The notes: generated by a model not told the origin, from the sequence alone. A stretch of DNA of 13,062 nucleotides from Rickettsiales bacterium (GCA_031284025.1 JAITAR010000086.1:1-13062); one strand, 5' to 3'. Shown: positions 1 through 7,822, counted from the stretch's first letter. Translations and numbers: made by a program.

Positions 1-2
1 TG

Positions 3-419
3 ATTTTCACTCCTTCAGCATCGCTAGAAACTTCTCTGCTGAGCTACGGTAAATTTAGCGAAGATGGTGCAGGAGTCCTGAATCTTTCGGTGGATGGTGG
101 CAGCCATCATTTGATAGCTGGCAATTTCGGTCTAACCATGGCTATGGATCTAGCCAATTTCAGACCATTCATATCCCTTGGCACCAGCTATCTGCTGTCC
201 TATTCTAGTCCAGAAATCTCTGCCAGCTTTAGAGAATACGCCAGCTCGGGCAAATTGAAAAGTAGAGGTACGGAAGTGGGCAAACTGTCTGGCTCTGTGG
301 CTATGGGTTTGAGCTATCAGTTGAATAAAAATATGTCTCTATCTCTGGGGGGCAATTACAGTGGTGCTAAAGGCTATAGATCTTTCTCCGGCGGCATTGG
401 AGCGAAATATAGTTTTTAG
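3..419 (+). CDS. autotransporter beta-barrel C-terminus (partial, 5' end outside window)
   Basis: This is the last ~138 codons of an outer-membrane autotransporter barrel. The frame is open from base 3 with no convincing start, so the gene enters from the left; the GTG at 90 is internal. The translation alternates polar and hydrophobic residues as beta-strands do, for example HHLIAGNFGLTMAMDL and RPFISLGTSYLLSY, and ends in AKYSF. A terminal aromatic residue preceded by alternating hydrophobics is the usual BAM-complex recognition signal. By family knowledge such barrels anchor a secreted passenger domain, which is not visible here. Bases ~90-340 align closely, in DNA and protein, with the decayed paralogue at 12559-12893. 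The copy here has no internal stop and looks intact as far as it can be seen. Passenger type and function are unknown; a Pmp-like passenger is inferred only from the paralogue. Confidence 0.75.
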   Translation: MFTPSASLETSLLSYGKFSEDGAGVLNLSVDGGSHHLIAGNFGLTMAMDLANFRPFISLGTSYLLSYSSPEISASFREYASSGKLKSRGTEVGKLSGSVAMGLSYQLNKNMSLSLGGNYSGAKGYRSFSGGIGAKYSF

Positions 420-441
420 GATTTATATTTTAGGATTTATA
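414..441 (+). repeat. 14-bp perfect tandem duplication at the autotransporter stop codon
   Basis: The unit ttttaggatttata occurs twice in direct succession (414-427 and 428-441). The first unit contains the last Phe codon and the TAG stop. It looks like a small slippage duplication just past the gene end. It leaves the protein unchanged because the stop lies in the first unit. Confidence 0.7.
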
Positions 442-582
442 TAATAGTGCCATTTGTCCATTCATTTAGTCTAACTAGCCAGTGTATGTGTTGCGAATGG
501 TGCGGTTCTCACTATTTTCCTTGATTTTATTGTGAATTAGCTTATCCATAGGAGCTATGGCATAGTTTTATTCATTTTCATA

Positions 583-1524
583 GTGACGAAGGCGATTGTT
601 TTTCCTGGCCAGGGATGCCAGGTTGTTGGCATGGCCAAAGAATTTTACGATAACTTTGCTGTAGCAAAACGTTTCTTTGAGGAAGCTAACAGTATTTTAG
701 GCAAAAATCTCACAGAAATTGTCTTCAATGGTCCAATAGAAGAATTGACTTACTCCGACAATGCACAGCCGGCAATAATGGTAGCTTCTATAGCTATGCT
801 GGAGGTATTAAAGTCGGAAACTGGCAGAAATATAGACAGTCTGTGCGAATTTGTTGCAGGTCATTCTCTTGGAGAGTACACAGCTCTCTGCGCTAGTCAA
901 AGTCTTACCTTTCCGGACACTTTGAGACTCCTCAGAGTCAGAGGAGAAGCTTTTATGAAAGCTAACAGAATAAACGGAGGAGCTATGGCTGTGATAGCAG
1001 CGTCGATTGCAGAGGTTGAAAGAATTGTTAGGGAATCGACGATTGATGGTGAATTATTAGAGATAACTAATGATAATGCTGCGGATCAGGTTGTGATAAG
1101 TGGAAATTCTGGATCGGTAGATGCGGTTCTGAATCTTGCCCAAACGTATGGAATTAGTAGACTAAAAAGACTTAACGTTAGTGGTGCTTTCCACTCAAAA
1201 CTTATGGAACCTGCCGTCGGCGACATGCGGCGTGCCCTGGAAACCTGCCCGGTGTCCAATCCTCTGGTGGATGTGGTGGCGAATTATACGGCTGAAGTTG
1301 AGGCCGTCGAAGATATCAAAGAGAATCTGCTAAAACAGATTACCCACAGAGTTAGGTGGCGAGAAACGATGTTGAATCTTGAAAAATACGGTGTTGACAC
1401 ATTTATAGAAATCGGACCGGGAAAAATACTAACCAATATGCTCAGAAAAACCTGTCCGGAAGCTAAAACTCTGGCTATAAATTCTCTAGAGCATGTCGGA
1501 GAATTTGTGAAGATGTTTGAATAG
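583..1524 (+). CDS. fabD: malonyl-CoA:ACP transacylase FabD
   Basis: FabD moves the malonyl group from CoA to acyl carrier protein, supplying the extender unit for type II fatty-acid synthesis in the cytoplasm. The 313-residue protein has the usual family length (~310). Visible motifs are the N-terminal FPGQG (7-11), the nucleophile motif GHSLGE with Ser95, the malonate-binding Arg120 in RVRGEA, His204 in GAFHSKLMEP, Gln252 in KQITHRV, and the C-terminal EIGPGK. The normal GQGSQ reads GQGCQ, a conservative change. The start is GTG at 583: it puts the conserved strand TKAIVFPGQG at the N-terminus, and the frame is closed by a stop at 538-540. No clear Shine-Dalgarno sequence precedes it. The gene stands alone on this strand and converges with trmB across a 114-bp gap. 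acpS, in the facing operon, acts in the same pathway. Confidence 0.96.
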   Translation: MTKAIVFPGQGCQVVGMAKEFYDNFAVAKRFFEEANSILGKNLTEIVFNGPIEELTYSDNAQPAIMVASIAMLEVLKSETGRNIDSLCEFVAGHSLGEYTALCASQSLTFPDTLRLLRVRGEAFMKANRINGGAMAVIAASIAEVERIVRESTIDGELLEITNDNAADQVVISGNSGSVDAVLNLAQTYGISRLKRLNVSGAFHSKLMEPAVGDMRRALETCPVSNPLVDVVANYTAEVEAVEDIKENLLKQITHRVRWRETMLNLEKYGVDTFIEIGPGKILTNMLRKTCPEAKTLAINSLEHVGEFVKMFE

Positions 1525-1638
1525 AGACTCGACGGTGAAATAAACTTGAAAATTCGGCACAAAGCTGATTTTTCGTAGACAGACCATTTGGATCTTTTAG
1601 AGCAAGAAAATGCTATAAATTCTAGAGGTGGAACTAAG

Positions 1639-2316
1639 CTAGGATGAAGGTGTTGCGGCAAATTCTAGAAAATGGATTTCGTTGGCGAGTTTCTGGGCCT
1701 TTCTTTGATATTTTGTTTCTACCCACCAGGCCGGTGGTACTATGCATTCTTCCAGATTCCTAAAATTCGGGGCGAATAGGCTACCTTCGGAGACAATTTC
1801 CAAAAGTGAATCTATGTAGTCCCGGGAATCCGATACAAAAAAGAGAATTCCCCTTTCTTTCAGTTTTTCTCTAGCCAATCGCAGAAAATTGCTATTAACT
1901 ATTCTCCTTTTCTTTTGTTTTCGCTTTGGCCAGGGATCGGGGAATAGAATGAATATTTCATCTAAAAATTCTCCATCAAGTTTTTCCAGTAAAATTCTCG
2001 CATCGCCACTGAATATGCAGGTATTTTTAAGATCTTTAGCTAGAATTAATTTCATCAAATTTGCAATGCCTCTGATGTAGGTTTCACAGCCGATGTAGCT
2101 GGCCTCCGGGTCCACCTGTGCTCTGGCCGCTATACTTTCTCCATAGCCAAAGCCTACCTCTAGGTAATTTCTTTTAGCCCCGACTATTGGTCTTTGCAAA
2201 TCTATACTATACCTTGGCAGTTCGTGATTTAATAGAAACTCTACCCTTGAACCAATTTTTCTGCTATTTACACGCCCAAAACTTCTAATGTTCTTTTTGC
2301 TGTCAAAAATCAACAT
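1639..2316 (-). CDS. trmB: tRNA (guanine-N7-)-methyltransferase TrmB
   Basis: TrmB makes m7G46 in the variable loop of tRNAs using S-adenosylmethionine. The 225-residue protein shows the class I methyltransferase SAM loop EVGFGYGES (53-61), the acidic motif GCETYIRG (76-83), the family signature FPDPWPKRKQKKRR (125-138), and the C-terminal substrate segment ETKYQRKA. The order and spacing match the family (E. coli ~240 residues), so the enzyme should be functional. The ATG at 2316 gives a slightly short but normal N-terminus and overlaps the end of the upstream TraX-family gene by 14 bases, which suggests translational coupling. It is the last gene of the minus-strand operon and converges with fabD. 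I see no convincing terminator in the 114 bp between the two. Confidence 0.96.
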   Translation of the reverse strand: MLIFDSKKNIRSFGRVNSRKIGSRVEFLLNHELPRYSIDLQRPIVGAKRNYLEVGFGYGESIAARAQVDPEASYIGCETYIRGIANLMKLILAKDLKNTCIFSGDARILLEKLDGEFLDEIFILFPDPWPKRKQKKRRIVNSNFLRLAREKLKERGILFFVSDSRDYIDSLLEIVSEGSLFAPNFRNLEECIVPPAWWVETKYQRKAQKLANEIHFLEFAATPSS

Positions 2317-3043
2317 AATTAAAAATCATGAAAAATAGCAGTTGAACAATGAACATTTCTGCAGAATACCTAGAAAGGAGCATAATAACGCTTTTACATA
2401 GACAATTTTTTACTTCGACGAATTTGAAATTAAACAGAGCTAGGTATAGCACTGTGAAGAGCGCAAATATGATCATCGAATTAGATGGATTGAAGCCAAA
2501 AACTAACAATTGGTACAGAAAATAGAGAAAAAAAATGACTGCTGTGACTATAGTATCCTTTAGAGTTTTCTCTTCCTTTGCGAATATTCTTCCACAGAGT
2601 GCTAGTGCTAAGATAAATATACCATACTCTAAGCATTTGCTAGTTAACAGGCCCAGCGGCAGCAGCAATAGCAGAAAAATACCAATGGGCCAGTTGCTAT
2701 CGCAGTAAACGTCATAAAATTTGTCCAGCAGTAGATTAGCTATACAAAAATTTAGCAGTGTACCCAGTGGAAATATTCGGTTATAGTGGTGAGTTAACAT
2801 AATTTGCATGATTACTCCACATATAAAAATTCTATCGGAATTTTTCTTTCTATTTATGCCAAATAGAACTGAGTATATAAGATTGGAAATGCGGCCTACT
2901 GCTCTCAACATTATGTCATCTTCGTGAACCCAAAAAAGCCCAATGTGGTCCATTATCATAGTAATAAAGGCTACAACCTTATAGAGATCGTAGCTGTTGA
3001 GTTCTCTATTTTTTTTAAATCTTTTTGTAATTATATTAAACAT
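2303..3043 (-). CDS. TraX-family multi-pass membrane protein
   Basis: This is a 246-residue, very hydrophobic protein with about seven or eight predicted membrane segments and almost no soluble domain. The N-terminal signature fits the TraX family (PF05857): a charged start, then KVVAFITMIMDHIGLFW (22-38) with the DHIG motif, then LRAVGRISNLIYSVLFG (46-62), which corresponds to the family R-x-x-GR segment. F-plasmid TraX acetylates the pilin N-terminus; chromosomal relatives are thought to be membrane acyltransferases with unknown substrates. No conjugation genes lie nearby, so a pilin role is not supported. The gene overlaps acpS by 8 bases and trmB by 14, so it is expressed as part of this operon. 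A modification of envelope glycan or lipid would fit the glycosyltransferase in the same operon, but that is inference. Confidence 0.72.
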   Translation of the reverse strand: MFNIITKRFKKNRELNSYDLYKVVAFITMIMDHIGLFWVHEDDIMLRAVGRISNLIYSVLFGINRKKNSDRIFICGVIMQIMLTHHYNRIFPLGTLLNFCIANLLLDKFYDVYCDSNWPIGIFLLLLLPLGLLTSKCLEYGIFILALALCGRIFAKEEKTLKDTIVTAVIFFLYFLYQLLVFGFNPSNSMIIFALFTVLYLALFNFKFVEVKNCLCKSVIMLLSRYSAEMFIVQLLFFMIFNYVDF

Positions 3044-3452
3044 TGCTACTAGAAATAATTGCTATTGATGTTATAAAATTAACCTGATCAGACACCGAAA
3101 CGTTAAACATAAGATTATCGATGTTGGTACTATAGAGTTTTTCTAAAAATTCTACCGAAGATTCATTCAAAATCACCTGTGGTTTATTGAGCAGATCACC
3201 GATTATGCTCACGTCTATTAGTCTTATTCCTCTTCCCATGACGAATCCTACAGCCTTAAGAAGAGATTCTTTCATGGAAAATCTTTTAGCAATGAAATTG
3301 CTAGCCCTCCTAGGGGGAAGATCTATCTCTCTTATGTATTCCCACTCTTTTGTGGATAAAATCTTCCTAGATAACTTCTCGCCATATTTGAGATACAAAT
3401 GATTAACTCGATTCATATCCAACAGATCAATGCCAACACCCAAAATCCTCAT
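3036..3452 (-). CDS. acpS: holo-[acyl-carrier-protein] synthase AcpS
   Basis: AcpS transfers the 4'-phosphopantetheine arm from CoA to a serine of apo-ACP, which activates ACP for fatty-acid synthesis. The 138-residue product starts MRILGVGIDL, with the Mg-binding Asp9 in the family position, and carries KRFSMKESLLKAVG (56-69), where Lys61-Glu62 match the catalytic KE of AcpS. Length is near the usual ~125. The longest open frame reaches an ATG at 3524, but its first 24 residues are unrelated to AcpS and lie inside the upstream glycosyltransferase. I therefore place the start at the ATG at 3450-3452, which still overlaps that gene by 26 bases. The 3' end overlaps the TraX-family gene by 8 bases. 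Conservation is moderate but both key motifs are present. Confidence 0.92.
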   Translation of the reverse strand: MRILGVGIDLLDMNRVNHLYLKYGEKLSRKILSTKEWEYIREIDLPPRRASNFIAKRFSMKESLLKAVGFVMGRGIRLIDVSIIGDLLNKPQVILNESSVEFLEKLYSTNIDNLMFNVSVSDQVNFITSIAIISSSNV

Positions 3453-4608
3453 ATTCTTCAATTTTATTGTATAAATTAAGCATTTTATTATACATAACGT
3501 CAAAAGAAAAATTTTCAATGACATTACGTCTTGACTGTTCAGAGATTTCCAATTTCTTTTCCTCCGACAGGTTTATAACTCTATCCAGTATTTTTGCAAA
3601 CTCCCTAGCATTGTTCTCTGGCGCCAGGAATCCCGTTATACCATCGTTAACCGTTTCACAGGTAGCTCCCGTTGCCGTACCGATGAATAACTTTCCCATG
3701 GACTGGGCTTCTATTGAGACTCTTCCAAACGATTCAGGCCCAATGTTGGGTGATACAACTATATTCGACAGAGCGTAGAGAGCGGGCATATCATCAATGT
3801 TATCGTGAATTTTTATGTATTCCTGCAAATTGAACTTATATATAAGATCCTTAATTTTTTCAATATGTTTAGAATTTTTTTTTACGTCGCCCACCATAAG
3901 ACAAAGATAATTTCTATATTTTATGTGTCTTAGCACGTTTAAAAAATATTCCTGGCCTTTCTGTTGGCTGAATCTAGCTGGCAACGTAATTATGATTTTA
4001 TCTTCGGGTAACTTTAATTTGCTCTGTAGTATCAGTTTTCTATTCTGTAGAACACTTTCCTGATTGTAGATGTTGGTATCTATACCTCTGTGGACTATCT
4101 CTATACTTCTTCTGAAATTTTTCTCATACACCAGAGATCTATACTCTACCAAAGCTATCTGTCGTACAAAGTTCGACACAGCAACTATCGGATTACCTTT
4201 AAACATTATTGAGTTGTATATTTTCTTTAGGAAATTATTTTTCTTAAACAGACCATTAAATTGAACGACGGTGATCAATGGTATATTTAAATCTCTGCAG
4301 GCGTAGTAGCAACTCCAGGCCGGGGCCCTTGACTCAACTTGAACTATATTGATATTTTTCTCTAGAATTACGCCTTTAATTTTCTCTATATTTTTGAATA
4401 TTTTTATAGGATTCTTAGTTTTTACGTTCAGTGGTATGTATTCTACGCCAAAATTCTTGATCCTACTGATCATGCTACCGCCGCTGGACAGCAGAAAAAT
4501 GTTTAATTCTTTTCTTTCAAAATTCATTCTGGCAAATTCCAGCATTCCCACCTCAACGCCGCCACTATCCATTGTTGGAATTACGAATAAAACGTTTTTC
4601 TTTGGCAT
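3427..4608 (-). CDS. GT4-family glycosyltransferase (GT-B fold)
   Basis: This is a 393-residue retaining glycosyltransferase. The N-terminal Rossmann half opens KNVLFVIPTMDSGGVEVGM, the Gly-Gly acceptor or donor loop typical of GT-B enzymes. The C-terminal nucleotide-sugar half has PARFSQQKGQEYFL (210-223), the motif ESFGRVSIE with Glu292 and Glu300 (the E-x7-E pair that binds the donor), and GITGFLAPENNAREFA. By family knowledge such enzymes add hexoses from UDP- or GDP-sugars to lipid A, LPS core or other glycans. The exact substrate cannot be read from the sequence. There is no signal peptide; it probably works at the cytoplasmic membrane face. It starts 6 bases after the ileS fragment and overlaps acpS. 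Divergent lptF/lptG, which export LPS, make an LPS or surface-glycan role plausible but unproven. Confidence 0.88.
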   Translation of the reverse strand: MPKKNVLFVIPTMDSGGVEVGMLEFARMNFERKELNIFLLSSGGSMISRIKNFGVEYIPLNVKTKNPIKIFKNIEKIKGVILEKNINIVQVESRAPAWSCYYACRDLNIPLITVVQFNGLFKKNNFLKKIYNSIMFKGNPIVAVSNFVRQIALVEYRSLVYEKNFRRSIEIVHRGIDTNIYNQESVLQNRKLILQSKLKLPEDKIIITLPARFSQQKGQEYFLNVLRHIKYRNYLCLMVGDVKKNSKHIEKIKDLIYKFNLQEYIKIHDNIDDMPALYALSNIVVSPNIGPESFGRVSIEAQSMGKLFIGTATGATCETVNDGITGFLAPENNAREFAKILDRVINLSEEKKLEISEQSRRNVIENFSFDVMYNKMLNLYNKIEEYEDFGCWH

Positions 4609-4614
4609 ATAAAA

Positions 4615-5415
4615 CTATCCTAGTAGGCTAAAATTAATTTCAATGATATGTCCTTCAATATCTTCACGAAAAGAAAAATCGCTTTTGTCGCTACTTTGTT
4701 CCCGGGGAATTATAGTCAAATCGTTGGCCAGAATCTGCTCTTTTATATAGTCGCCGTGTTTTGCTATAGCCTCCAGCAGCAATTCATAGTCAGTTTTGAT
4801 CGATAATTCTATTAGAGCGGCTATGTTAACGGATGCGTCTTTTCTAAGCTTTTGAACCATACGAACCAAATCTCTTGCGGCCCCTTCACATTTCAATGCT
4901 TCGCTAACCGTTAGATCTAGCATTATCAGTATGCTATGACCTTCAACGGGAAAAACATCTTTTCTTTTGGGCGCTGGCTGCCTGGAAAATTCATCCTCGG
5001 CCAGTTCAAAGCCACAAATCCTTAGTGAACCATCATCCATAATTTTCCATCTATTTGATTTTGCGGCTTTAACCAGCTCAGGCATTTTCTGGCCAACTAC
5101 GCTACCTATTTTTTGAAAATTCAGCACTAATCTATCCTCGGCAAAATCCTCCACATTATTTAAAAACTCGACGGACTTAACATTTATTTCGTCAGCTATT
5201 ATATCGGAAAATTCTGTAAGGTTTTCTGTGTTCTCAGATATTATAGTAATTTTGTTCAGCGGCAGCCGAACTCTTAGATTGTTTCTGTCTCTCAGGTATA
5301 GGGCACAGCTACAAATTGCTCTCACCGCATCCATGGTAGCCAAAAAATCCTCGTCCGTTTCAAAGTTTGTTAATTTTGGAAAATCCTGAAGGTGTACTGA
5401 ATCTTTGGAGTACAT
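4615..5415 (-). pseudogene. ileS: 5'-truncated isoleucyl-tRNA synthetase: C-terminal fragment only
   Basis: The 266-residue frame matches only the last quarter of an archaeal/Rickettsia-type IleRS (~1050 residues). It begins with KDSVHLQDFPK, normally near the end of the anticodon-binding helical domain. It continues through MDAVRAICSCALYLRDRN and LRVRLPL and a long C-terminal domain containing ALKCEGAARDLVRMVQKLRK. The catalytic HIGH and KMSKS parts and the editing domain are absent. In frame, a stop lies three codons before the ATG, and divergent lptF begins 67 bp away, so the missing ~780 codons cannot be adjacent. The fragment has no stop or frameshift over 800 bp. It leads a tight operon, with 6 bp to the glycosyltransferase. 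It may be a relic kept open by recent origin or translational coupling, or one half of a split enzyme. Alone it cannot aminoacylate. Confidence 0.82.
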
Positions 5416-5420
5416 CGCTG

Positions 5421-5447
5421 TTTACTTAATAAGTTATTTAAAGTAAA
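5421..5447. promoter_or_regulatory. near-perfect palindrome in the ileS'/lptF divergent promoter spacer
   Basis: The arms TTTACTT (5421-5427) and AAGTAAA (5441-5447) enclose an inner AATAA/TTATT inverted repeat, giving about 12 paired positions with a two-base bulge. Reading right, TTTACT (5421) is 17 bp from TAAAGT (5444), a weak sigma70-like pair for lptF. By symmetry a similar TTTACT faces the minus-strand operon. It could be a shared operator or overlapping divergent promoters. As a transcription terminator it would be odd, because no U-rich tract follows directly. Confidence 0.45.
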
Positions 5448-5482
5448 GTTTGGGTAGTTAAAAAAAGAAAACAAGTTTTTAA

Positions 5483-6559
5483 TTGAAGATTTATGAGAAA
5501 TATTTATTCAAAAATCTACTGAGATATTTTCTCCTGTCTATGTGCATAATGCTAAGTGTGCTCTGGATAGTGAAGACTGTGGGTTATTTGAAATATATGA
5601 CTAAATATGGACTAAGTATCTATGAATTTATAGCGACCATGTCTCTGGTTATGCCAAATGTGCTGTTGCTTGTGATTCCATTTGCTACTTTTATAGCCAC
5701 AATACTTTACTATGACAGAACAGTGAAAAGCAATGAACTTATCATCTTTAAAACTCTTGGTCTCAGAAAGAAGCAACTAGTTCTTCCATCGGCCCTAGTA
5801 GGTTTGTTTGGTTGTGTTTTGTCTTATCTATTGACACTCTACCTCATACCGAAAAGCAATATTTTGTTTAGAGGCGCGATAAAATCAATTGAAAATGATA
5901 TAATGAATGTGCTTCTGGGTAGCAAAAGTTTTAATACACTTCAAAGTATAACTGTATATTCGGATAGTAGAGTCGAAAACGAAATACAATCGCTGGTGAC
6001 CTATGTCAGCTATTCAAACAACGAAAAAAACAAAGTTATCTATGCTAAATCCGCTAAAATATTGGATGATAGTCATCTAAGACTCTACAATGGAAATATT
6101 CAGGAATACACTACGGAAGCCAAAGACGAGATGAAAATTCTATTTTTCGATGAGCAAGATATTGATCTGGGACAATTTTATCTAATCCCAGCTCAAGACA
6201 GGCTTGAACATCAAAACACAGACTTTATGTATCTAAATGAACTATTTATACTAAAAAATAAAACCATTGCCGTAAGGGGCGAAATTTTGAGCAGAATCAT
6301 AACACCGATACTTTCACTGTTGCTGTCAATAGTTAGTGCGGCCATAGCTGTGGACACACACGAGTCCAAAAAATCAAGACTGGTCAATGGCAGGAACATT
6401 ATGAATTATGCCATCTGTCTGATTTTATCAATTATTTTTCTATATTCTGCCAGACTAGCGAGAATCAATGTTCTAGGTTTTTATCTGGCGCTGGTTGTGT
6501 TGACTTTATTCACAGCATGTACATTAGCTATGGCAAATAGAGACATTACGCCGCTATGA
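5483..6559 (+). CDS. lptF: LPS export permease LptF (YjgP/YjgQ family)
   Basis: LptF, with LptG, forms the inner-membrane half of the LptB2FG ABC transporter that extracts LPS and pushes it along the LptC-A-D bridge. The 358 residues show the family layout. Three N-terminal membrane segments lie near 12-34, 46-75 and 97-121. A soluble periplasmic beta-jellyroll runs from about 125 to 260, and three C-terminal membrane segments (near 265-290, 306-323 and 328-350) close it. The opening IYEKYLFKNLLRYFLL is typical. The start is TTG at 5483: a TAA sits directly before it in frame and no ATG or GTG lies nearby that would keep the conserved N-terminus. It overlaps lptG by four bases (ATGA), so the two subunits are translationally coupled. 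lptA, lptB and lptC are not in this window. Confidence 0.9.
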   Translation: MKIYEKYLFKNLLRYFLLSMCIMLSVLWIVKTVGYLKYMTKYGLSIYEFIATMSLVMPNVLLLVIPFATFIATILYYDRTVKSNELIIFKTLGLRKKQLVLPSALVGLFGCVLSYLLTLYLIPKSNILFRGAIKSIENDIMNVLLGSKSFNTLQSITVYSDSRVENEIQSLVTYVSYSNNEKNKVIYAKSAKILDDSHLRLYNGNIQEYTTEAKDEMKILFFDEQDIDLGQFYLIPAQDRLEHQNTDFMYLNELFILKNKTIAVRGEILSRIITPILSLLLSIVSAAIAVDTHESKKSRLVNGRNIMNYAICLILSIIFLYSARLARINVLGFYLALVVLTLFTACTLAMANRDITPL

Positions 6560-7698
6560 TGCCCAGAAGAATTTCTATACATATTGTCAGTGAATTTGTA
6601 AAAATGTTTTTACTAGTGCTTTTCACTGTGTTTATAATCGTATTCATAGTCGACTTCTTGGAATTTTCGCCAAAAATTCAGGATTACTCGATCTCGCCAA
6701 AAAATTCGGTGGAAATAATTCTATTCAGAATACCGACGATGATGGAGCCAACTATACAGTTCATAGTGCTTCTGTCGATCATATTTACCATGGCCAAGTT
6801 TCTCTCAAAAAACGAATTGATAGTATTCTATTCCAGTGGAATTTCTGACTGGAAGATAGTAAGACTACTTGGTGCTACAGCTTTCATCGTGGGCGTGTTT
6901 TTTGCAACCGTATATAGTAAGGTTTCAACGAGTTTGCTAAAAAAATCAGATATGCTGGAGAGAAAATGTAAAGGGAAGGTAGAGGCCAGGTATTTCATAC
7001 AGCCAAAGAATGGCATTTGGCTAAGACAAATCGGCTCAATGGCTACGAATGATAGTAGAGCAGCTTCAAAAAGCTATGATATAGTGATTAGAGCAACAGA
7101 AGTTTTTCTGGGTGATCTAATTTTTAATGACGTGATACTGGTCATGTTCAGTGATGAAGGATTTTTCAGAAGAATTAATGCCGATTGCATGCAAATCATT
7201 GACAACAATTTAATTCTCAGTGATGCACGTATAGTAGAGCAGGGGAAAAGTATTTTACGGCGGAGAAAAGTTGTGATTTCTACCTCGGTGCAGCAGGATT
7301 TTATCAGGAGGCAAATCCAGGACAGGTACGGAGATCTGAAATTTATAGATTCTCTTTCACTTGGTAAACTGATAGGGGAGATCAAGTCCTATGGGCTTAG
7401 TGCCCGTAAGTTTGAAATCAAAAGAAACAATTTCATTCTATTGCCGTTTTTACATATGCTTATGGCATTTATTGGCATTCTAATGTCCGAAAATAATCCT
7501 CGAGACGCAAAATATACAGTAAAAACATTACAGTCAGTGATAGTTGGCATGGTGCTCTTCGCACTGCAGAACACCATAGCAGAACTCAGCAATAGTGGTA
7601 GAATAAATTACATCAGCTCTAGCTGGGGATTTTTTGTCTCTGTACTTCTATTAACATACATGAAGCTAATTAATAAAATAGAACTAAAGAATTCCTAA
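6556..7698 (+). CDS. lptG: LPS export permease LptG (YjgP/YjgQ family)
   Basis: This is the partner of LptF in the LPS exporter. The 380 residues repeat the same architecture. Membrane helices lie near 14-37, 64-82 and 93-115, a long periplasmic beta-rich region spans about 120-295, and C-terminal helices lie near 298-318, 330-350 and 358-374. I name it LptG from its position as the second gene and from features such as the long first helix ending FIVDFLEF. The two proteins are homologous, so the F/G labels are an inference from order. Two adjacent ATGs (6556 and 6559) are possible starts; the first makes an ATGA overlap with lptF. It ends just before the convergent tRNA-Ile, and no terminator hairpin is evident between them. 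Confidence 0.88.
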   Translation: MMPRRISIHIVSEFVKMFLLVLFTVFIIVFIVDFLEFSPKIQDYSISPKNSVEIILFRIPTMMEPTIQFIVLLSIIFTMAKFLSKNELIVFYSSGISDWKIVRLLGATAFIVGVFFATVYSKVSTSLLKKSDMLERKCKGKVEARYFIQPKNGIWLRQIGSMATNDSRAASKSYDIVIRATEVFLGDLIFNDVILVMFSDEGFFRRINADCMQIIDNNLILSDARIVEQGKSILRRRKVVISTSVQQDFIRRQIQDRYGDLKFIDSLSLGKLIGEIKSYGLSARKFEIKRNNFILLPFLHMLMAFIGILMSENNPRDAKYTVKTLQSVIVGMVLFALQNTIAELSNSGRINYISSSWGFFVSVLLLTYMKLINKIELKNS

Positions 7699-7707
7699 TA
7701 CGGCAAC

Positions 7708-7784
7708 TGGTGGGTCTGGGTGGAGTTGAACCACCGACCTTTGCTTTATCAGAGCAACGCTCTAACCACCTGAGCTACAAACCC
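7708..7784 (-). tRNA. tRNA-Ile(GAU), CCA encoded
   Basis: The minus strand folds into a complete cloverleaf. The acceptor GGGTTTG pairs with CAGACCC with one U-G pair. The D arm contains GTAGCTCAGGTGGTTAGAGC. The anticodon stem TTGCT/AGCAA holds the loop CTGATAA, so the anticodon is GAU. The T arm has GGTTCAA. The discriminator A is followed by an encoded CCA (7708-7710 on the plus strand). It reads AUU and AUC isoleucine codons. It stands alone rather than in a 16S-23S rRNA spacer, where tRNA-Ile(GAU) often lies; separate placement fits genomes with scattered rRNA genes. Without CCA the gene is 7711-7784. Confidence 0.97.
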
Positions 7785-7794
7785 AACGCATTCC

Positions 7795-7822
7795 ATAGTA
7801 AATGAAGGTTCCGAAAAATCAA
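7795..7822 (-). promoter_or_regulatory. putative sigma70 promoter of tRNA-Ile
   Basis: On the minus strand TTGATT (7822-7817) and TACTAT (7800-7795) are separated by 16 bp. The -10 box ends 10 bp before the mature tRNA 5' end at 7784, the spacing expected for a tRNA promoter. Both hexamers match consensus at 4 of 6 positions. Confidence 0.45.

Noticed and set aside
1284..1661. Minus-strand open frame of 125 codons opposite fabD
   Set aside because: It lies mostly antisense to the strongly conserved fabD, overlaps trmB, and has a Ser/Phe/Ile-rich composition typical of a shadow frame.
7708..7784. Functional link between tRNA-Ile and the ileS fragment
   Set aside because: They are about 2.3 kb apart with the lptFG operon between them; tRNA and synthetase genes are rarely linked, so chance is the simplest reading.
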